Assembly: GCA_016281055.1 (NCBI GenBank)
Contig: JAEEHW010000086.1
Span: 1 to 38,191 of the forward strand
DNA length: 38,191 nucleotides
Origin: Prevotella sp.
GTDB taxonomy: Bacteria; Bacteroidota; Bacteroidia; Bacteroidales; Bacteroidaceae
Direction of reading: 5' to 3'
In this document: one piece after another, positions 18,295 through 27,510 of the stretch
How positions within the stretch are numbered: position 1 is the first letter of the stretch
How the letters are laid out: each line of letters starts with the position of its first letter
The notes under the pieces: generated by a model
Seen by the model: only the letters and a program-made list of their open reading frames with translations
The model's database searches: none
Told to the model about the DNA's origin: nothing
Made by a program: the position numbers and the translations under genes

Positions 18295-19524
18295 ATGACC
18301 AACAACCGTCTGCTGCTCACCGCAGTAATAATCCTGCATACTATATTCCTGTCGCTGCACACCACTGCACAAGACACTCTGACTACCGACACCGCAGCCA
18401 TCGATACCATTCCCTGGCCGCAGTCCATGCAGATGCGGCTCGACAGCATCATAGCCAAGGCCGGAATGCTGCAGACATCACAGATGGGATTCATGGTATA
18501 TGACCTCACCGACGATTCTGTGCTCTACACGCGTGACCATCGCCAGACTCTCAGACCGGCATCTACCATGAAACTGATAACAGCCATCACTGCCCTCGAC
18601 CGTCTCGGCGCAGACTATACCTTCCGAACAGCCATACGCTACACCGGACAGATTGCCAACGACACACGCACGCTGCACGGCGACATATACTGCATTGGCG
18701 GCATGGACCCGATGATAGCCAAAAACGAACTGCACGACATCGCACTGGCTCTGCGCAATGCCGGCATCGACACCATACGGGGCAACATCTATGCCGACCG
18801 TTCAATGCGCGACGACATCATGTATGGCGAGGGTTGGTGCTGGGATGACAACAACCCTGTGCTGTGCGCCCTGCCATATCAGCGCAAGGACAATTTCGTG
18901 TACAACCTCGTAAATGTAATGCAGGAAGACAGTGTTATTCTCATCGGTTCCACGGATGTACGCACCTGTCCGAAAGGTGCCGCCACCATCACGGAACTTA
19001 CCCATTCTCTCCAGGAGGTTCTGCGTCCCATGCTGAAAAACAGCAACAATATGTACGCTGAATGCATCTATTACCAGATAGGACTGACACAAGGCCGTCC
19101 TTCCACAGCCAAGAAATCGAAAGCTGTCGAGGAGTCACTGCTGAAAAAGATAGGTATGGGCGACGTCATCCACCGTTTTGCCGACGGCTCCGGTCTCTCC
19201 TTATATAATTATGTGTCAGCAGAGATAGAGGTGGCATTCCTTCGCTACGCCTACAGCAACAAAGACATTTTCGACATTCTCTACCCCACCCTGCCCATCG
19301 CTGCAGTCGATGGCACCATTGGCGAGCGCATGACGGGCACTGCGGCAGCATCCAACGTACACGCCAAGACTGGCACACTGTCTGGCATCAGCAGTCTTGC
19401 CGGATATCTCACCGCCCCCAATGGTCATCTGCTGTGCTTTGCCATCATCAACCAAGGAGTGATGAAAGGCATCTATGCCAAAAACCTGCAAGACCGTCTT
19501 TGTGCTGCAATGTGCGAAAAATAA
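18295..19524 (+). CDS. dacB: D-alanyl-D-alanine carboxypeptidase/endopeptidase, PBP4 type (peptidase S13)
   Basis: 409 residues from the ATG at 18295, chosen because it opens a signal peptide (MTNNRLLLTAVIILHTIFLSLHTTAQ). An upstream in-frame GTG at 18154 lies inside the tandem array and was rejected. The three penicillin-binding signatures are intact: the nucleophile motif S90-T-M-K, S250-N-N, and K358-T-G in HAKTGTLSGISSLAGYL. PBP4 enzymes trim the terminal D-Ala and cleave peptide cross-links of peptidoglycan in the periplasm. The protein is somewhat shorter than the roughly 450-480 residues common for the family, mainly because the domains inserted between SxxK and SxN are compact. It is separated from nadB by the 11-bp repeat array, which may affect its expression. 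Confidence 0.92.
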   Translation: MTNNRLLLTAVIILHTIFLSLHTTAQDTLTTDTAAIDTIPWPQSMQMRLDSIIAKAGMLQTSQMGFMVYDLTDDSVLYTRDHRQTLRPASTMKLITAITALDRLGADYTFRTAIRYTGQIANDTRTLHGDIYCIGGMDPMIAKNELHDIALALRNAGIDTIRGNIYADRSMRDDIMYGEGWCWDDNNPVLCALPYQRKDNFVYNLVNVMQEDSVILIGSTDVRTCPKGAATITELTHSLQEVLRPMLKNSNNMYAECIYYQIGLTQGRPSTAKKSKAVEESLLKKIGMGDVIHRFADGSGLSLYNYVSAEIEVAFLRYAYSNKDIFDILYPTLPIAAVDGTIGERMTGTAAASNVHAKTGTLSGISSLAGYLTAPNGHLLCFAIINQGVMKGIYAKNLQDRLCAAMCEK

Positions 19525-19540
19525 AATAATCAGCAAAAAA

Positions 19541-19572
19541 TTTGGTTATATTAAATATTTTTCGTAATTTTG
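19541..19572 (+). promoter_or_regulatory. Promoter upstream of the pectinesterase gene
   Basis: TTTG (19541-19544), 20 bp, TAATTTTG (19565-19572): a full match to the Bacteroidota consensus. Transcription would start near 19580, giving a leader of about 215 nt that contains the terminator-like hairpin at 19650-19722. Confidence 0.75.
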
Positions 19573-19649
19573 CTCCAAATTGTTTTTTAAAAAGCACATC
19601 GTGGCATGTTTTCAATAAAAACAGGACATATAGCAATTCATGTAAGAAT

Positions 19650-19722
19650 CATGGTTAATAGAGAAAATTCATGTTAAACTCAAACATGGACTTTCACTAT
19701 TAACCATGTTTTTTTTTTTTTT
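19650..19722 (+). terminator. Terminator-like hairpin inside the pectinesterase leader
   Basis: Perfect 12-bp arms CATGGTTAATAG (19650-19661) and CTATTAACCATG (19697-19708), with additional partial pairing inside (GAAA/TTTC, CATG/CATG), are followed at once by 14 T. The hairpin lies downstream of a good promoter and 72 bp upstream of the pectinesterase ATG. It could end the dacB transcript, end a short RNA of about 140 nt, or act as an attenuator. Confidence 0.75.
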
Positions 19723-19794
19723 GCACAATAACAAAAACATACACTAAATCATAATACAGACTAATAAAAAATTAAATATCTAATTCTCTAACTT

Positions 19795-22700
19795 ATGAAA
19801 CAAAAACTATTCTCATTTTTCCTTGCAGTCTTGGGAATGATTGTGGGTACGAGCATAGCAAATGCAGTGACATTCGTGGATATAAAAGCTGACTTCACGG
19901 ATGGTGCATTTCTAACATCTACCGAAACATCAAACGTAACAGCAGGGCTAAAGATGAACAACGACGGCACATTCACACGTGTTAACGCTGATGATGCTGA
20001 CGCTAATGCCGTAATCACAGGAAAATATCACTCTGACCAACATGGGTTGCAGAATTTTTCTGCCGTTGTTCCTGTGGAAGGTACAGTGAAGATAACCTTT
20101 GGCACATGCGCATGGGGTGGCGATGTTACTGTCAAAAATGCAAATAACGAAACAGTAGCAACATTCAACACCAACACTGGTGCTTGTTACCATAACGACA
20201 AGACCAACAATGTAGTGTCGGGGTATTACAAGGTGAATGCATCCACAACGCTTACCATCAGTGGTGGCTCTTACGTACCATACTTCGCCGTTGAAGCTGT
20301 GGATCCAAGCACACTGAAAGAAGAGGCTACAGTTAGTTTCGCATTAGGCGAAGCCACAGGCGTTGCGCCATCATCTGTAAAGGACGAGACAGGCAAAGCA
20401 ATTACTCTCCCTAATAATTTCACCATGTATATAGAGGGCAAGACCCTAACTGCATGGAGTGACGGAACCAATGAATATGCACTTGGCACGTCATACACCA
20501 TACCTGCGTCTGATATAACACTGCAACCAGTGTTCACTCAGAACACCGTATCTCTTGATGACCGCACTGAGCCTGTGACACTAAGATGGAATTTCCGTCG
20601 TGACCAGGGTGCGCCTACAGTACAATGGCAGAATGTAAATGGCAACATATGGGTAACTCAAGCCACTATTGGCAACGAAACCATTGACGTTCCTATGACC
20701 GTCAACACAAATCCGGGCAAATTCAATAATGCGAGCAATACCAATTGGGCACAAGTTAACAATGGTACCGAGTTCGTAATACCATCATGCAAGGATGCAA
20801 CCATAAGCATGGAGGCTTATAGCAGTATTTCAACAACTACCATCGATGGACAGACAGACTATACAGGTAGGGGGACCACAAGCATTTCTTATACTATTGC
20901 AAATTCTGCAAGCACTATAGACATAGTAATCGGTGACGGTGAATATTATCGTTATATACAGACTGTGCTGCCAGTAGTGCAGAGCAGTGGTGGTACGACA
21001 TTCAACAATACTGCAGGTTCTGTTACATGGGCTGTTGGTAACGAGGTAACAGGAACAGTTGCAGCAGACGTACTTGATGCTGTTTCTACTACATCTTCGA
21101 GCATTGGCTCTGGGTTGACTGTTACAACAAAATCCAATTACGCTGCAAACAGTGGTGTTACAATGGCATGCTTCCAGCCAGGAACTTCGAATGCTGGTAA
21201 TGTTGCTGGTGTCATGATTGAATACAGTATAAAGCCAAAGAGTGGCGTAAAATTCAAGCCAACAAACATCTCATTTGATGCCATTAAAGATGGTACTGAT
21301 GGAGCTTATTTCTCTTACAGCTATACAATAGATGGTACAGAGAGTACCGTTACCGACATTCCTGCTGCTGATATACTAAGGAATGACAACACTAATTCAA
21401 CAGAAGCAAATCTTAATCATAGCATCGATATTACAGAAGATGAATGTGACGAATTTGCATTACGTTTCTATATATCACACACATCAAACGAAAAGAAGAT
21501 AGCTTTCAGTAACATTGTTATCAGTGGTGTATTCAATGGCACTGTTGCAGATGTTGCAACATACACTCTCACTACTGCTGTCAGCAATGATGCTGCTGGT
21601 TCTGTAAGTGTTTATCCAGTTTCTGATGAATATGAAGAAGGCACAACAGTGAAGTTGACCGCAACAGAGAACTTCGGTTATGACTTCGTAAACTGGACAG
21701 ACGGAGACAACAACATTCTCTCTACTGACCCTGTGTTCAACCATACGATGAACGACGACGTCACCATCACCGCAAACTTCGAGGCTGTACAGACATACGA
21801 GTTGAATCTCACCGTTGACGGCACCAATGACTATATGGTGACAATCAATCCTGCACCAACAGTAGTCAACAACAAGAATATGTATGAAGCAGGTACCACC
21901 GTTACGCTCACTGCCAATCAGTATGATGGACTCGTGACCTTCAACGGATGGAGCGACAACGACACCAACAGCGAAAAGGTTATTACAATGGACGCTGACA
22001 AGACCATCACCGCCAACTACGCACAGGTGGATATCATCGCCGGTTGGGATTTCTACAAAGCTGACAACCAAAATCGCCCCGCTGATTTCGCTTCTGCAGA
22101 CAATGAAGCCGCTGTTCTGACCCTCGTTCAAACTGGAACGACAACTACCAAAGGTTGGCTTGACAAGAGTGCTGAAGAAGGAGGCTATGAGGGCTTCGCT
22201 GGTGCAGCAGTAAACTGGCAAGCAGGCGCAGGAAACGGTGACGTAGGTAACTACCACTGGCAGACAAAGGTAAATGTTGAAGCATTCCAGAACATCAATG
22301 TTCAGTTCCAGATGCTCTACAATTACAATGCCTACCAGACATACAATGCAGAGTATTCTCTCGATGGCACGAACTGGAAAAACTTCGGCAGCATCACCAT
22401 GAGTGGTGCCAAAAACGCAGCATCATTCAGTGAGACCCTGCCAGCAGAATGTAACAACCAGAGTCTGATCTACATTCGCATGCTTGCCGACAAGACTTCA
22501 ACTGTTGACGGTACTGCATCGGCTAACGACGGCAACACTCTGGCCATGTTCTTCATCACAGGTGATGAGCAGGCTGCAGCCAGCGGCGATGCTCCTGTAC
22601 TTGTCAGCATCGTTCCAGCAGACAATGCTACGGGTGCATCTGCAACAGGCAAGATTGTTCTCACCTTCGACAAGAAAGTACAGCTCGCAAACGAGAATGT

Positions 22701-24696
22701 CAAAGGCGACCTCAACGGCACGAAACTTACTCCTGTCGTTACAAGCAAGACCGTGACATTCAATTACAGCAACCTGGATTACAACACTGAATACACATTC
22801 ACCCTGCCTGCCAACAGCATTGGAGACCAGTCTGGCATCGCATTTGGCGAAGCAATCACCACCAGCTTCACCACAATGGAACGTCCGGTTGTAACAAAGA
22901 ATATGTATGATGAGGTTGTATCAAACGTCAATGAACTGCTGGCTGCAATAAACAATGCCAATGGCCGTTTAGACCAAAGCACCCGCTATCGCATCTTCAT
23001 AAAGAACGGCACATACACCATTCCGCTCTACAACACGATGAAAACGTGCAACGGCTATGAGGTGCCAGAATGTATAACCTTTATCACAGGTAATAATATC
23101 TCATTCATTGGTGAAAGCCGCGATGGCGTAGTCATCACCAACGCCATACCTGCTGATGCTACGTTTGAAGGCACCTATGGTACAACAAGCAAATATGACG
23201 GTATAGGAAATAGTGATGTATTCCAAATATCAAGCAATGGTATCTATTGGCAGGATCTTACCGTGTCAACTGGCATGGAAGATTCTCGCGGTCGCGACAT
23301 CGCTATACAGGATAAGGGTACGAAAAATATATATAAGAATGTGAAGTTGCATGGCTATCAGGACACATGGACATCTAACAAAGGAACCGGTCTCTACTAC
23401 TTCGAGGGTGGTATCGTACGCGGACGCACGGACTACCTCTGTGGCAAGGGCGATGCATACTTCAACGGTGTAGAATTGTTACAGGTTGGTACTGACGGCT
23501 ATGCTATAGTTCCGTCAAATCCAGCAAGTATCGGTTGGGTATTCAAAGACTGCGTACTCAAACCTGAGACAAACAACGTAACCTGCACTCTCGGTCGTCC
23601 ATGGGGTTATGGAACACCAGCTGCTTATCTCATCGATACAAAGATGCTAGTCGTTCCTTCACCTATCGGCTGGAGCGAAATGAGTGCAGGCTGGCCGTAT
23701 CGCTTTGCAGAGTACAACTCTACCACATCAAGCGGTGCCACCATTGACCTCAGCGAACGCAAGACCGTATTTGCAGAAACACACAGCAACAATCCAATAC
23801 TGACAGCCGCAGAAGCCGCAGAATTAGCAGATATGTCGAAGATGTTCGGCAGTTGGCAGCCTACACTTGCTACAGAGCAGGCTCCTGTTCCGCAGAACGT
23901 AAGCATCAGCGGAAACACCATGACATGGGATGAGAGCAACTATGCCCTGCTGTGGGCCGTTGTCAAGGACGGCAACGTCATTGACTTCACAACCTCTAAC
24001 AGTTATGAACTGCTTGAGGATGGTCAGTATTCTGTTCGTGCTGCCAACGAGATGGGCGGTTTGAGCGAAACGTCAGAAACGGTATCTTACGATGCACCTC
24101 TCGTTCTCACCACCACGGAGAACATGGCTGGCTACAAGTCTTTCTACAGCGCAGACAAGTCTTACGTGGCTGACGACAACACAAAGGTTTACAGGGCTAA
24201 GGAAGTGAAAGGCGACAAGGTGGTGCTCTATACCATCGACAACAACGAGATTCCTGCCGGCACACCAGTGATTCTGAAGACCATTGGCATTGCTGAGAAG
24301 CCAACCACAGCGGTTTACTACCAGATGACACTGACATACGACAGCAGCATACAGCCTGCTGACGCTATCAATCAGCTCAAGGTGACTGAGGGCGGAGAGA
24401 ACTTCCCTGATGGTGTTTACCGCATAGGCTGGAAAGACGACGAGGGTGTCGGTTTCTTCACATGGACCACTGAAAACGCAGAGGCCGGTGTGGTTTATCT
24501 CAACAAGGTGAATGACGCAGGTGCAAAACTCACCCTCGTATTCTTAGACGAAGAAGAAGAGGAAGCAACTGGCGTGAGCACCGTAAGCGAGGACGGCGCA
24601 GCCGAGGCAGCTGAAGCATACAATGTTGCAGGCCAGCGCGTCAATGCCGCAGCAAACGGTATCATCATCGTCAAAGGTAAGAAGTATGTAAAGTAA
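19795..24696 (+). CDS. Large modular secreted pectinesterase (CE8)
   Basis: 1633 residues. A signal peptide (MKQKLFSFFLAVLGMIVGTSIANA) precedes several beta-sandwich modules (about 25-580). Two InlB B-repeat-like domains follow (about 588-740; GYDFVNWTDGD, FNGWSDNDT, both ending ITANF/ITANY), then a jelly-roll-like module (about 740-920) and an SbsA Ig-like domain (VPADNATGASATGKIVLTF, about 935-1035). The catalytic CE8 beta-helix spans about 1037-1320, with GYQDTW (near 1187), RTDYLCGKGDAYF carrying the presumed nucleophile Asp, and LGRPWG (near 1266). It removes methyl groups from homogalacturonan. The tail, YNVAGQRV to GKKYVK, resembles T9SS sorting sequences. A 55-codon gene begins 13 bp after the stop. 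The leader contains a hairpin with a T-run. Confidence 0.9.
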   Translation: MKQKLFSFFLAVLGMIVGTSIANAVTFVDIKADFTDGAFLTSTETSNVTAGLKMNNDGTFTRVNADDADANAVITGKYHSDQHGLQNFSAVVPVEGTVKITFGTCAWGGDVTVKNANNETVATFNTNTGACYHNDKTNNVVSGYYKVNASTTLTISGGSYVPYFAVEAVDPSTLKEEATVSFALGEATGVAPSSVKDETGKAITLPNNFTMYIEGKTLTAWSDGTNEYALGTSYTIPASDITLQPVFTQNTVSLDDRTEPVTLRWNFRRDQGAPTVQWQNVNGNIWVTQATIGNETIDVPMTVNTNPGKFNNASNTNWAQVNNGTEFVIPSCKDATISMEAYSSISTTTIDGQTDYTGRGTTSISYTIANSASTIDIVIGDGEYYRYIQTVLPVVQSSGGTTFNNTAGSVTWAVGNEVTGTVAADVLDAVSTTSSSIGSGLTVTTKSNYAANSGVTMACFQPGTSNAGNVAGVMIEYSIKPKSGVKFKPTNISFDAIKDGTDGAYFSYSYTIDGTESTVTDIPAADILRNDNTNSTEANLNHSIDITEDECDEFALRFYISHTSNEKKIAFSNIVISGVFNGTVADVATYTLTTAVSNDAAGSVSVYPVSDEYEEGTTVKLTATENFGYDFVNWTDGDNNILSTDPVFNHTMNDDVTITANFEAVQTYELNLTVDGTNDYMVTINPAPTVVNNKNMYEAGTTVTLTANQYDGLVTFNGWSDNDTNSEKVITMDADKTITANYAQVDIIAGWDFYKADNQNRPADFASADNEAAVLTLVQTGTTTTKGWLDKSAEEGGYEGFAGAAVNWQAGAGNGDVGNYHWQTKVNVEAFQNINVQFQMLYNYNAYQTYNAEYSLDGTNWKNFGSITMSGAKNAASFSETLPAECNNQSLIYIRMLADKTSTVDGTASANDGNTLAMFFITGDEQAAASGDAPVLVSIVPADNATGASATGKIVLTFDKKVQLANENVKGDLNGTKLTPVVTSKTVTFNYSNLDYNTEYTFTLPANSIGDQSGIAFGEAITTSFTTMERPVVTKNMYDEVVSNVNELLAAINNANGRLDQSTRYRIFIKNGTYTIPLYNTMKTCNGYEVPECITFITGNNISFIGESRDGVVITNAIPADATFEGTYGTTSKYDGIGNSDVFQISSNGIYWQDLTVSTGMEDSRGRDIAIQDKGTKNIYKNVKLHGYQDTWTSNKGTGLYYFEGGIVRGRTDYLCGKGDAYFNGVELLQVGTDGYAIVPSNPASIGWVFKDCVLKPETNNVTCTLGRPWGYGTPAAYLIDTKMLVVPSPIGWSEMSAGWPYRFAEYNSTTSSGATIDLSERKTVFAETHSNNPILTAAEAAELADMSKMFGSWQPTLATEQAPVPQNVSISGNTMTWDESNYALLWAVVKDGNVIDFTTSNSYELLEDGQYSVRAANEMGGLSETSETVSYDAPLVLTTTENMAGYKSFYSADKSYVADDNTKVYRAKEVKGDKVVLYTIDNNEIPAGTPVILKTIGIAEKPTTAVYYQMTLTYDSSIQPADAINQLKVTEGGENFPDGVYRIGWKDDEGVGFFTWTTENAEAGVVYLNKVNDAGAKLTLVFLDEEEEEATGVSTVSEDGAAEAAEAYNVAGQRVNAAANGIIIVKGKKYVK

Positions 24697-24709
24697 ATAA
24701 TTTCACACA

Positions 24710-24877
24710 ATGAAAAAGAATATCTATATACAACCTGACGTGCGCTTTGCACAGCTAAAGCGCCAGCCGATACTCGCAGGTTCCGAACAAGTTCCAACCA
24801 GTGAAAGCGCTGCTGATGAATGGGGTGCCAAGGAAACCACTGGCTTCTGGGATGGCGATCCAGATGAAGACGAGTAA
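24710..24877 (+). CDS. Tiny acidic protein following the pectinesterase, function unknown
   Basis: 55 codons, ATG 13 bp after the pectinesterase stop and a strong terminator 24 bp after its own stop, so it is the last gene of that transcript. The N-terminus is basic and short (MKKNIYIQPDVRFAQLKRQ), followed by PILAGSE and an acidic C-terminus containing GAKETTGFWDGD. There is no signal peptide and no transmembrane helix. It shares the MKKxYIxP opening and the AKExTG-aromatic-aromatic motif with the 52-codon gene at 27511, which also follows a secreted-protein gene. Small MKK-Y-x-x-P proteins are common hypothetical proteins in Bacteroidales; I know of no established function. The LAGS segment superficially resembles a leader-cleavage site of peptide natural products, but no modification or export genes are nearby. 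Confidence 0.8.
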   Translation: MKKNIYIQPDVRFAQLKRQPILAGSEQVPTSESAADEWGAKETTGFWDGDPDEDE

Positions 24878-24901
24878 CTGTAAAGAAAATTAAAAGCATA
24901 G

Positions 24902-24941
24902 AAACGGGTTTTGCACAAGGAAGGTGCAAAACCCGTTTTTT
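24902..24941 (+). terminator. Intrinsic terminator after the pectinesterase unit
   Basis: Perfect 15-bp stem AAACGGGTTTTGCAC (24902-24916) with 24924-24938, a 7-nt loop and a run of six T. It closes the pectinesterase/small-protein transcript. Confidence 0.92.
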
Positions 24942-24981
24942 CTCCCTCCTAACCACACTGATTACCAACGCATTACATAGG

Positions 24982-25076
24982 GCATCGTAAAAGCATAGGT
25001 ATTACAGTGTAATATGATAGCTTTTACACTGTAATACCTATCATATTACACGGTAAAAGCTATCATATTACGATGC
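24982..25076. repeat. 95-bp palindromic intergenic element, copy 2 (22-bp lattice)
   Basis: Bounded by GCATCGTAA and TTACGATGC (perfect terminal inverted repeat, extended by one G/C pair to 24981-25077). Three intact cores TTACAGTGTAA (25002-25012), TTACACTGTAA (25024-25034) and TTACACGGTAA (25046-25056) are spaced exactly 22 bp, with half-sites GTAA (24987-24990) and TTAC (25068-25071) on the same lattice. The 11-bp words between the cores pair with one another: 25009-25027 and 25053-25071 are perfect 19-bp inverted repeats, and 24997-25012 pairs with 25024-25039 over 16 bp. These two pairings are mutually exclusive. It aligns without gaps to copy 1. Confidence 0.9.
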
Positions 25077-25277
25077 CACCTGAAAGCTATCACTTTTTCA
25101 TTCTATTTTCACTCGTTAAAACCATCGCTTTATTAATGATATTAATGGTATATATTAACGTCATCAACGATGAGAAATAATCATTTCGAAAGTTCACATT
25201 AAAGACTGCACAAAGACCCTTTTATACCTTGTTTTTAAAATTTTTTTCACTAATATTGAAAAAAACTGCAAAAAAAC

Positions 25278-25308
25278 TTGCATAATAGTTAAAAATACTG
25301 TAAATTTG
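25278..25308 (+). promoter_or_regulatory. Promoter of the 674-residue secreted protein gene
   Basis: TTG (25278-25280, -33 region), 20 bp, TAAATTTG (25301-25308). The predicted leader is about 120 nt, AT-rich, and lacks an obvious hairpin, unlike the pectinesterase leader. Confidence 0.65.
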
Positions 25309-25437
25309 CTCTCGGATATACTATAAGTTTTAATCTAAAACATAAAAAACCATAAAATCAGGAAGAAACAACTATAACATCCTTGATATATACAACCCTA
25401 AAACCAAACGATAATTATTAACTAAAACTATACGATT

Positions 25438-27462
25438 ATGAGAAAGAAACTATTACTTTTATTCGTAAGTGTCCTATGCTCATTGGGCATGTGGGCGGAT
25501 AATACCTATACACTGAGGCTTGACAACGGTGTGGATGCTTCTGACGTCAATTACTTTACCGTTAACTCTGGTGGTGGATTCAACACGAAATATGGTGGTA
25601 AATATAACGGCACTAAGTTCCTCGCAGCTCTGAAAATGAATTCAAAGAGCAGTATATCGTTCCATACCAATGGTACGGCGACGGTTGTCATTGTTCAGGC
25701 AACCTCCGCAAATCCAGACAATCAGTTCAAGTTTAACGGTAACACCATCGCTAATTCTGTAGGTGTAAATACCCCGAACGCTGGTGATTCATTAGTACGT
25801 GTGTACACTATCACTGGAGTTGCGCCAGGCACACAAACTATTACTCAGGATTCTGAGACTGGTATCTATTTCGTTTCTGTCACCGAGGCTTCTGCCAGCA
25901 GTCCTACAGTGAAAACTATGCCACTTAATGCAGGATACGCTCTGGGAACACCAAGTGCAACCCCATTGGCTGTAGAGGTAAACATGGTTGATGCCGTCAA
26001 CGACCATTTGGAGTACCAGTGGTACATCAACTCTTCAAACAGCACAAGCGGCGGCATAGCCATAGTGGGCGCTAACAGTTCCACTTATACCCCGGATATT
26101 TCTGCAGTGGGAACACAATATTACTATTGTGTGATTGTGGAGAAAGACGGTAACGACAATCCTGTAGGTAATCCTGCTATCACAAATACCTGTGAAATAA
26201 AGGTGATATCTTCCGTAGCAGATCCAACGTTTATTGACATCAATGGCACTGTAGAGATAGATTGCGCTACAGACATCGCAACTATCTTCTATTCACTTGA
26301 CAATGGAACTACATGGGTGGAGTTTACCCGTCCATTCACCATTCAGGACAATGACGCGACCGTTAAAGCCAAGGCTGTAGTAGGCGGTGGAACGCTTACA
26401 TCAGAGATTGTCAGCCATAATGTTGCTGCAGTAAAGGCAAAGCCCGGATCTTCATCCATCATACTGTATTATAACGATACTGACATGACGCTCGACGTAA
26501 GCAGCGATGGTGCCGCCGAAGCCGCATTGGTTGGTAATGACGATACCGAATATCAGGATTGGGCCATAGAAATAACAGGTGAGGGTAAGAAAATACTTCC
26601 TGGCAGTGATTTGGCTTACACTACCATCAAGGCTTCCAAGGGCCGTCAATCAAGAATATTGTTGCCACCTGGCTATCGTGCAAACCGCATCACTTTCTAC
26701 AGCTATGTGAATCTGCCTGAAGCAACGAACAACAAGAACTACTGGGCAGAGGTGGACGGACACACATACGACAACAGTTCTATCGCCATGGCCTCCTTCA
26801 CAGACTTGGACGATCCTGATGTCCGCGTATTCGCCCTTGACGACGTGGAAGACGAACTTACGTTCACCGATAACAATGAATCACAGTTCTGCTACTATGC
26901 AGTAATCGACTACACCATCCTTGAAGGTTCCATAACCCTCAACCCTGAAGGTTTTGCCACATATTCTGGTGAAAAGAACGTGTATGTTGACGGCGCACAG
27001 GCTTACACCTGCACATTCTCAGGCGACAAGATTGACGCACAGCCTATAGAAGGCAACGTGGTACCAGCATACAATGGTGTACTGATATATGGCAAACCTG
27101 GTGCTACCGTCAAATTCAACTATCAGAAAACAGCGGCTGCACTCGGTGCCAACGACCTCAAGCCTACCACTACTGCAGCAGGTCTGGCATCAATAGAAGG
27201 TGCTCTGGCACTCAGCGGCAAGACATTCAAGAAATACACAGGAAATGAATTCCTTCCAGGCAAGGCCTATCTGCCTTACAACCCATCTGCCGGCGCAAAG
27301 GAGACATTCTTTATCTTTGGCGACGAGGAAGAAGCAACTGAAGTGACTGCCGTAACGGAAGTGGAGAAAGTGGCAGCTGCCAAGAAATATGTAAAGAACG
27401 GCCAGTTCGTAATTGAGAATGCCAACGGCGTATTCAATGCAGCTGGTGCACAGATAAAGTAA
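25438..27462 (+). CDS. Secreted multi-domain protein with Ig-like and CBM-like modules, T9SS-like tail
   Basis: 674 residues with a signal peptide (MRKKLLLLFVSVLCSLGMWA). Residues about 20-155 form a beta-rich module resembling those attached to polysaccharide lyases in Prevotella. An Ig-like domain (YQWYINSSNS to GTQYYYCVIVEKDG, about 165-260) follows, then a domain similar to the C-terminal module of chitobiase (ATIFYSLDNGTTWVEF, about 270-330). The remainder is beta-rich, and the C-terminus (AKKYVKNGQF, then FNAAGAQIK) resembles a T9SS sorting tail. I see no catalytic signature. It could be a surface carbohydrate-binding or adhesion protein, or a lyase of a family not readable by eye. A 52-codon gene follows after 48 bp. 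It has its own promoter. Confidence 0.75.
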   Translation: MRKKLLLLFVSVLCSLGMWADNTYTLRLDNGVDASDVNYFTVNSGGGFNTKYGGKYNGTKFLAALKMNSKSSISFHTNGTATVVIVQATSANPDNQFKFNGNTIANSVGVNTPNAGDSLVRVYTITGVAPGTQTITQDSETGIYFVSVTEASASSPTVKTMPLNAGYALGTPSATPLAVEVNMVDAVNDHLEYQWYINSSNSTSGGIAIVGANSSTYTPDISAVGTQYYYCVIVEKDGNDNPVGNPAITNTCEIKVISSVADPTFIDINGTVEIDCATDIATIFYSLDNGTTWVEFTRPFTIQDNDATVKAKAVVGGGTLTSEIVSHNVAAVKAKPGSSSIILYYNDTDMTLDVSSDGAAEAALVGNDDTEYQDWAIEITGEGKKILPGSDLAYTTIKASKGRQSRILLPPGYRANRITFYSYVNLPEATNNKNYWAEVDGHTYDNSSIAMASFTDLDDPDVRVFALDDVEDELTFTDNNESQFCYYAVIDYTILEGSITLNPEGFATYSGEKNVYVDGAQAYTCTFSGDKIDAQPIEGNVVPAYNGVLIYGKPGATVKFNYQKTAAALGANDLKPTTTAAGLASIEGALALSGKTFKKYTGNEFLPGKAYLPYNPSAGAKETFFIFGDEEEATEVTAVTEVEKVAAAKKYVKNGQFVIENANGVFNAAGAQIK

Positions 27463-27510
27463 ATTCAGCGCACGTATAAAGTAAACTCATTAAAAGAAAG
27501 GACAAGTATT

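Larger units (their letters stand above)
24942..25437. other. Intergenic region upstream of the Ig/CBM-like gene
   Basis: About 500 bp without a gene. It contains the second palindromic element (24982-25076), an AT-rich stretch, a promoter (25278-25308) and an untranslated leader of about 120 nt. Nothing else was recognised. Confidence 0.7.

Noticed and set aside
21484..22257. 257-residue antisense frame inside the pectinesterase gene
   Set aside because: The plus-strand frame encodes recognisable InlB-like domains over the same bases; the antisense product shows no family resemblance.
24710..24877. Bacteriocin or RiPP precursor with a double-glycine-type leader
   Set aside because: LAGS is only loosely like a leader cleavage site, the related gene at 27511 lacks it, and no maturation, peptidase or transporter gene is nearby.
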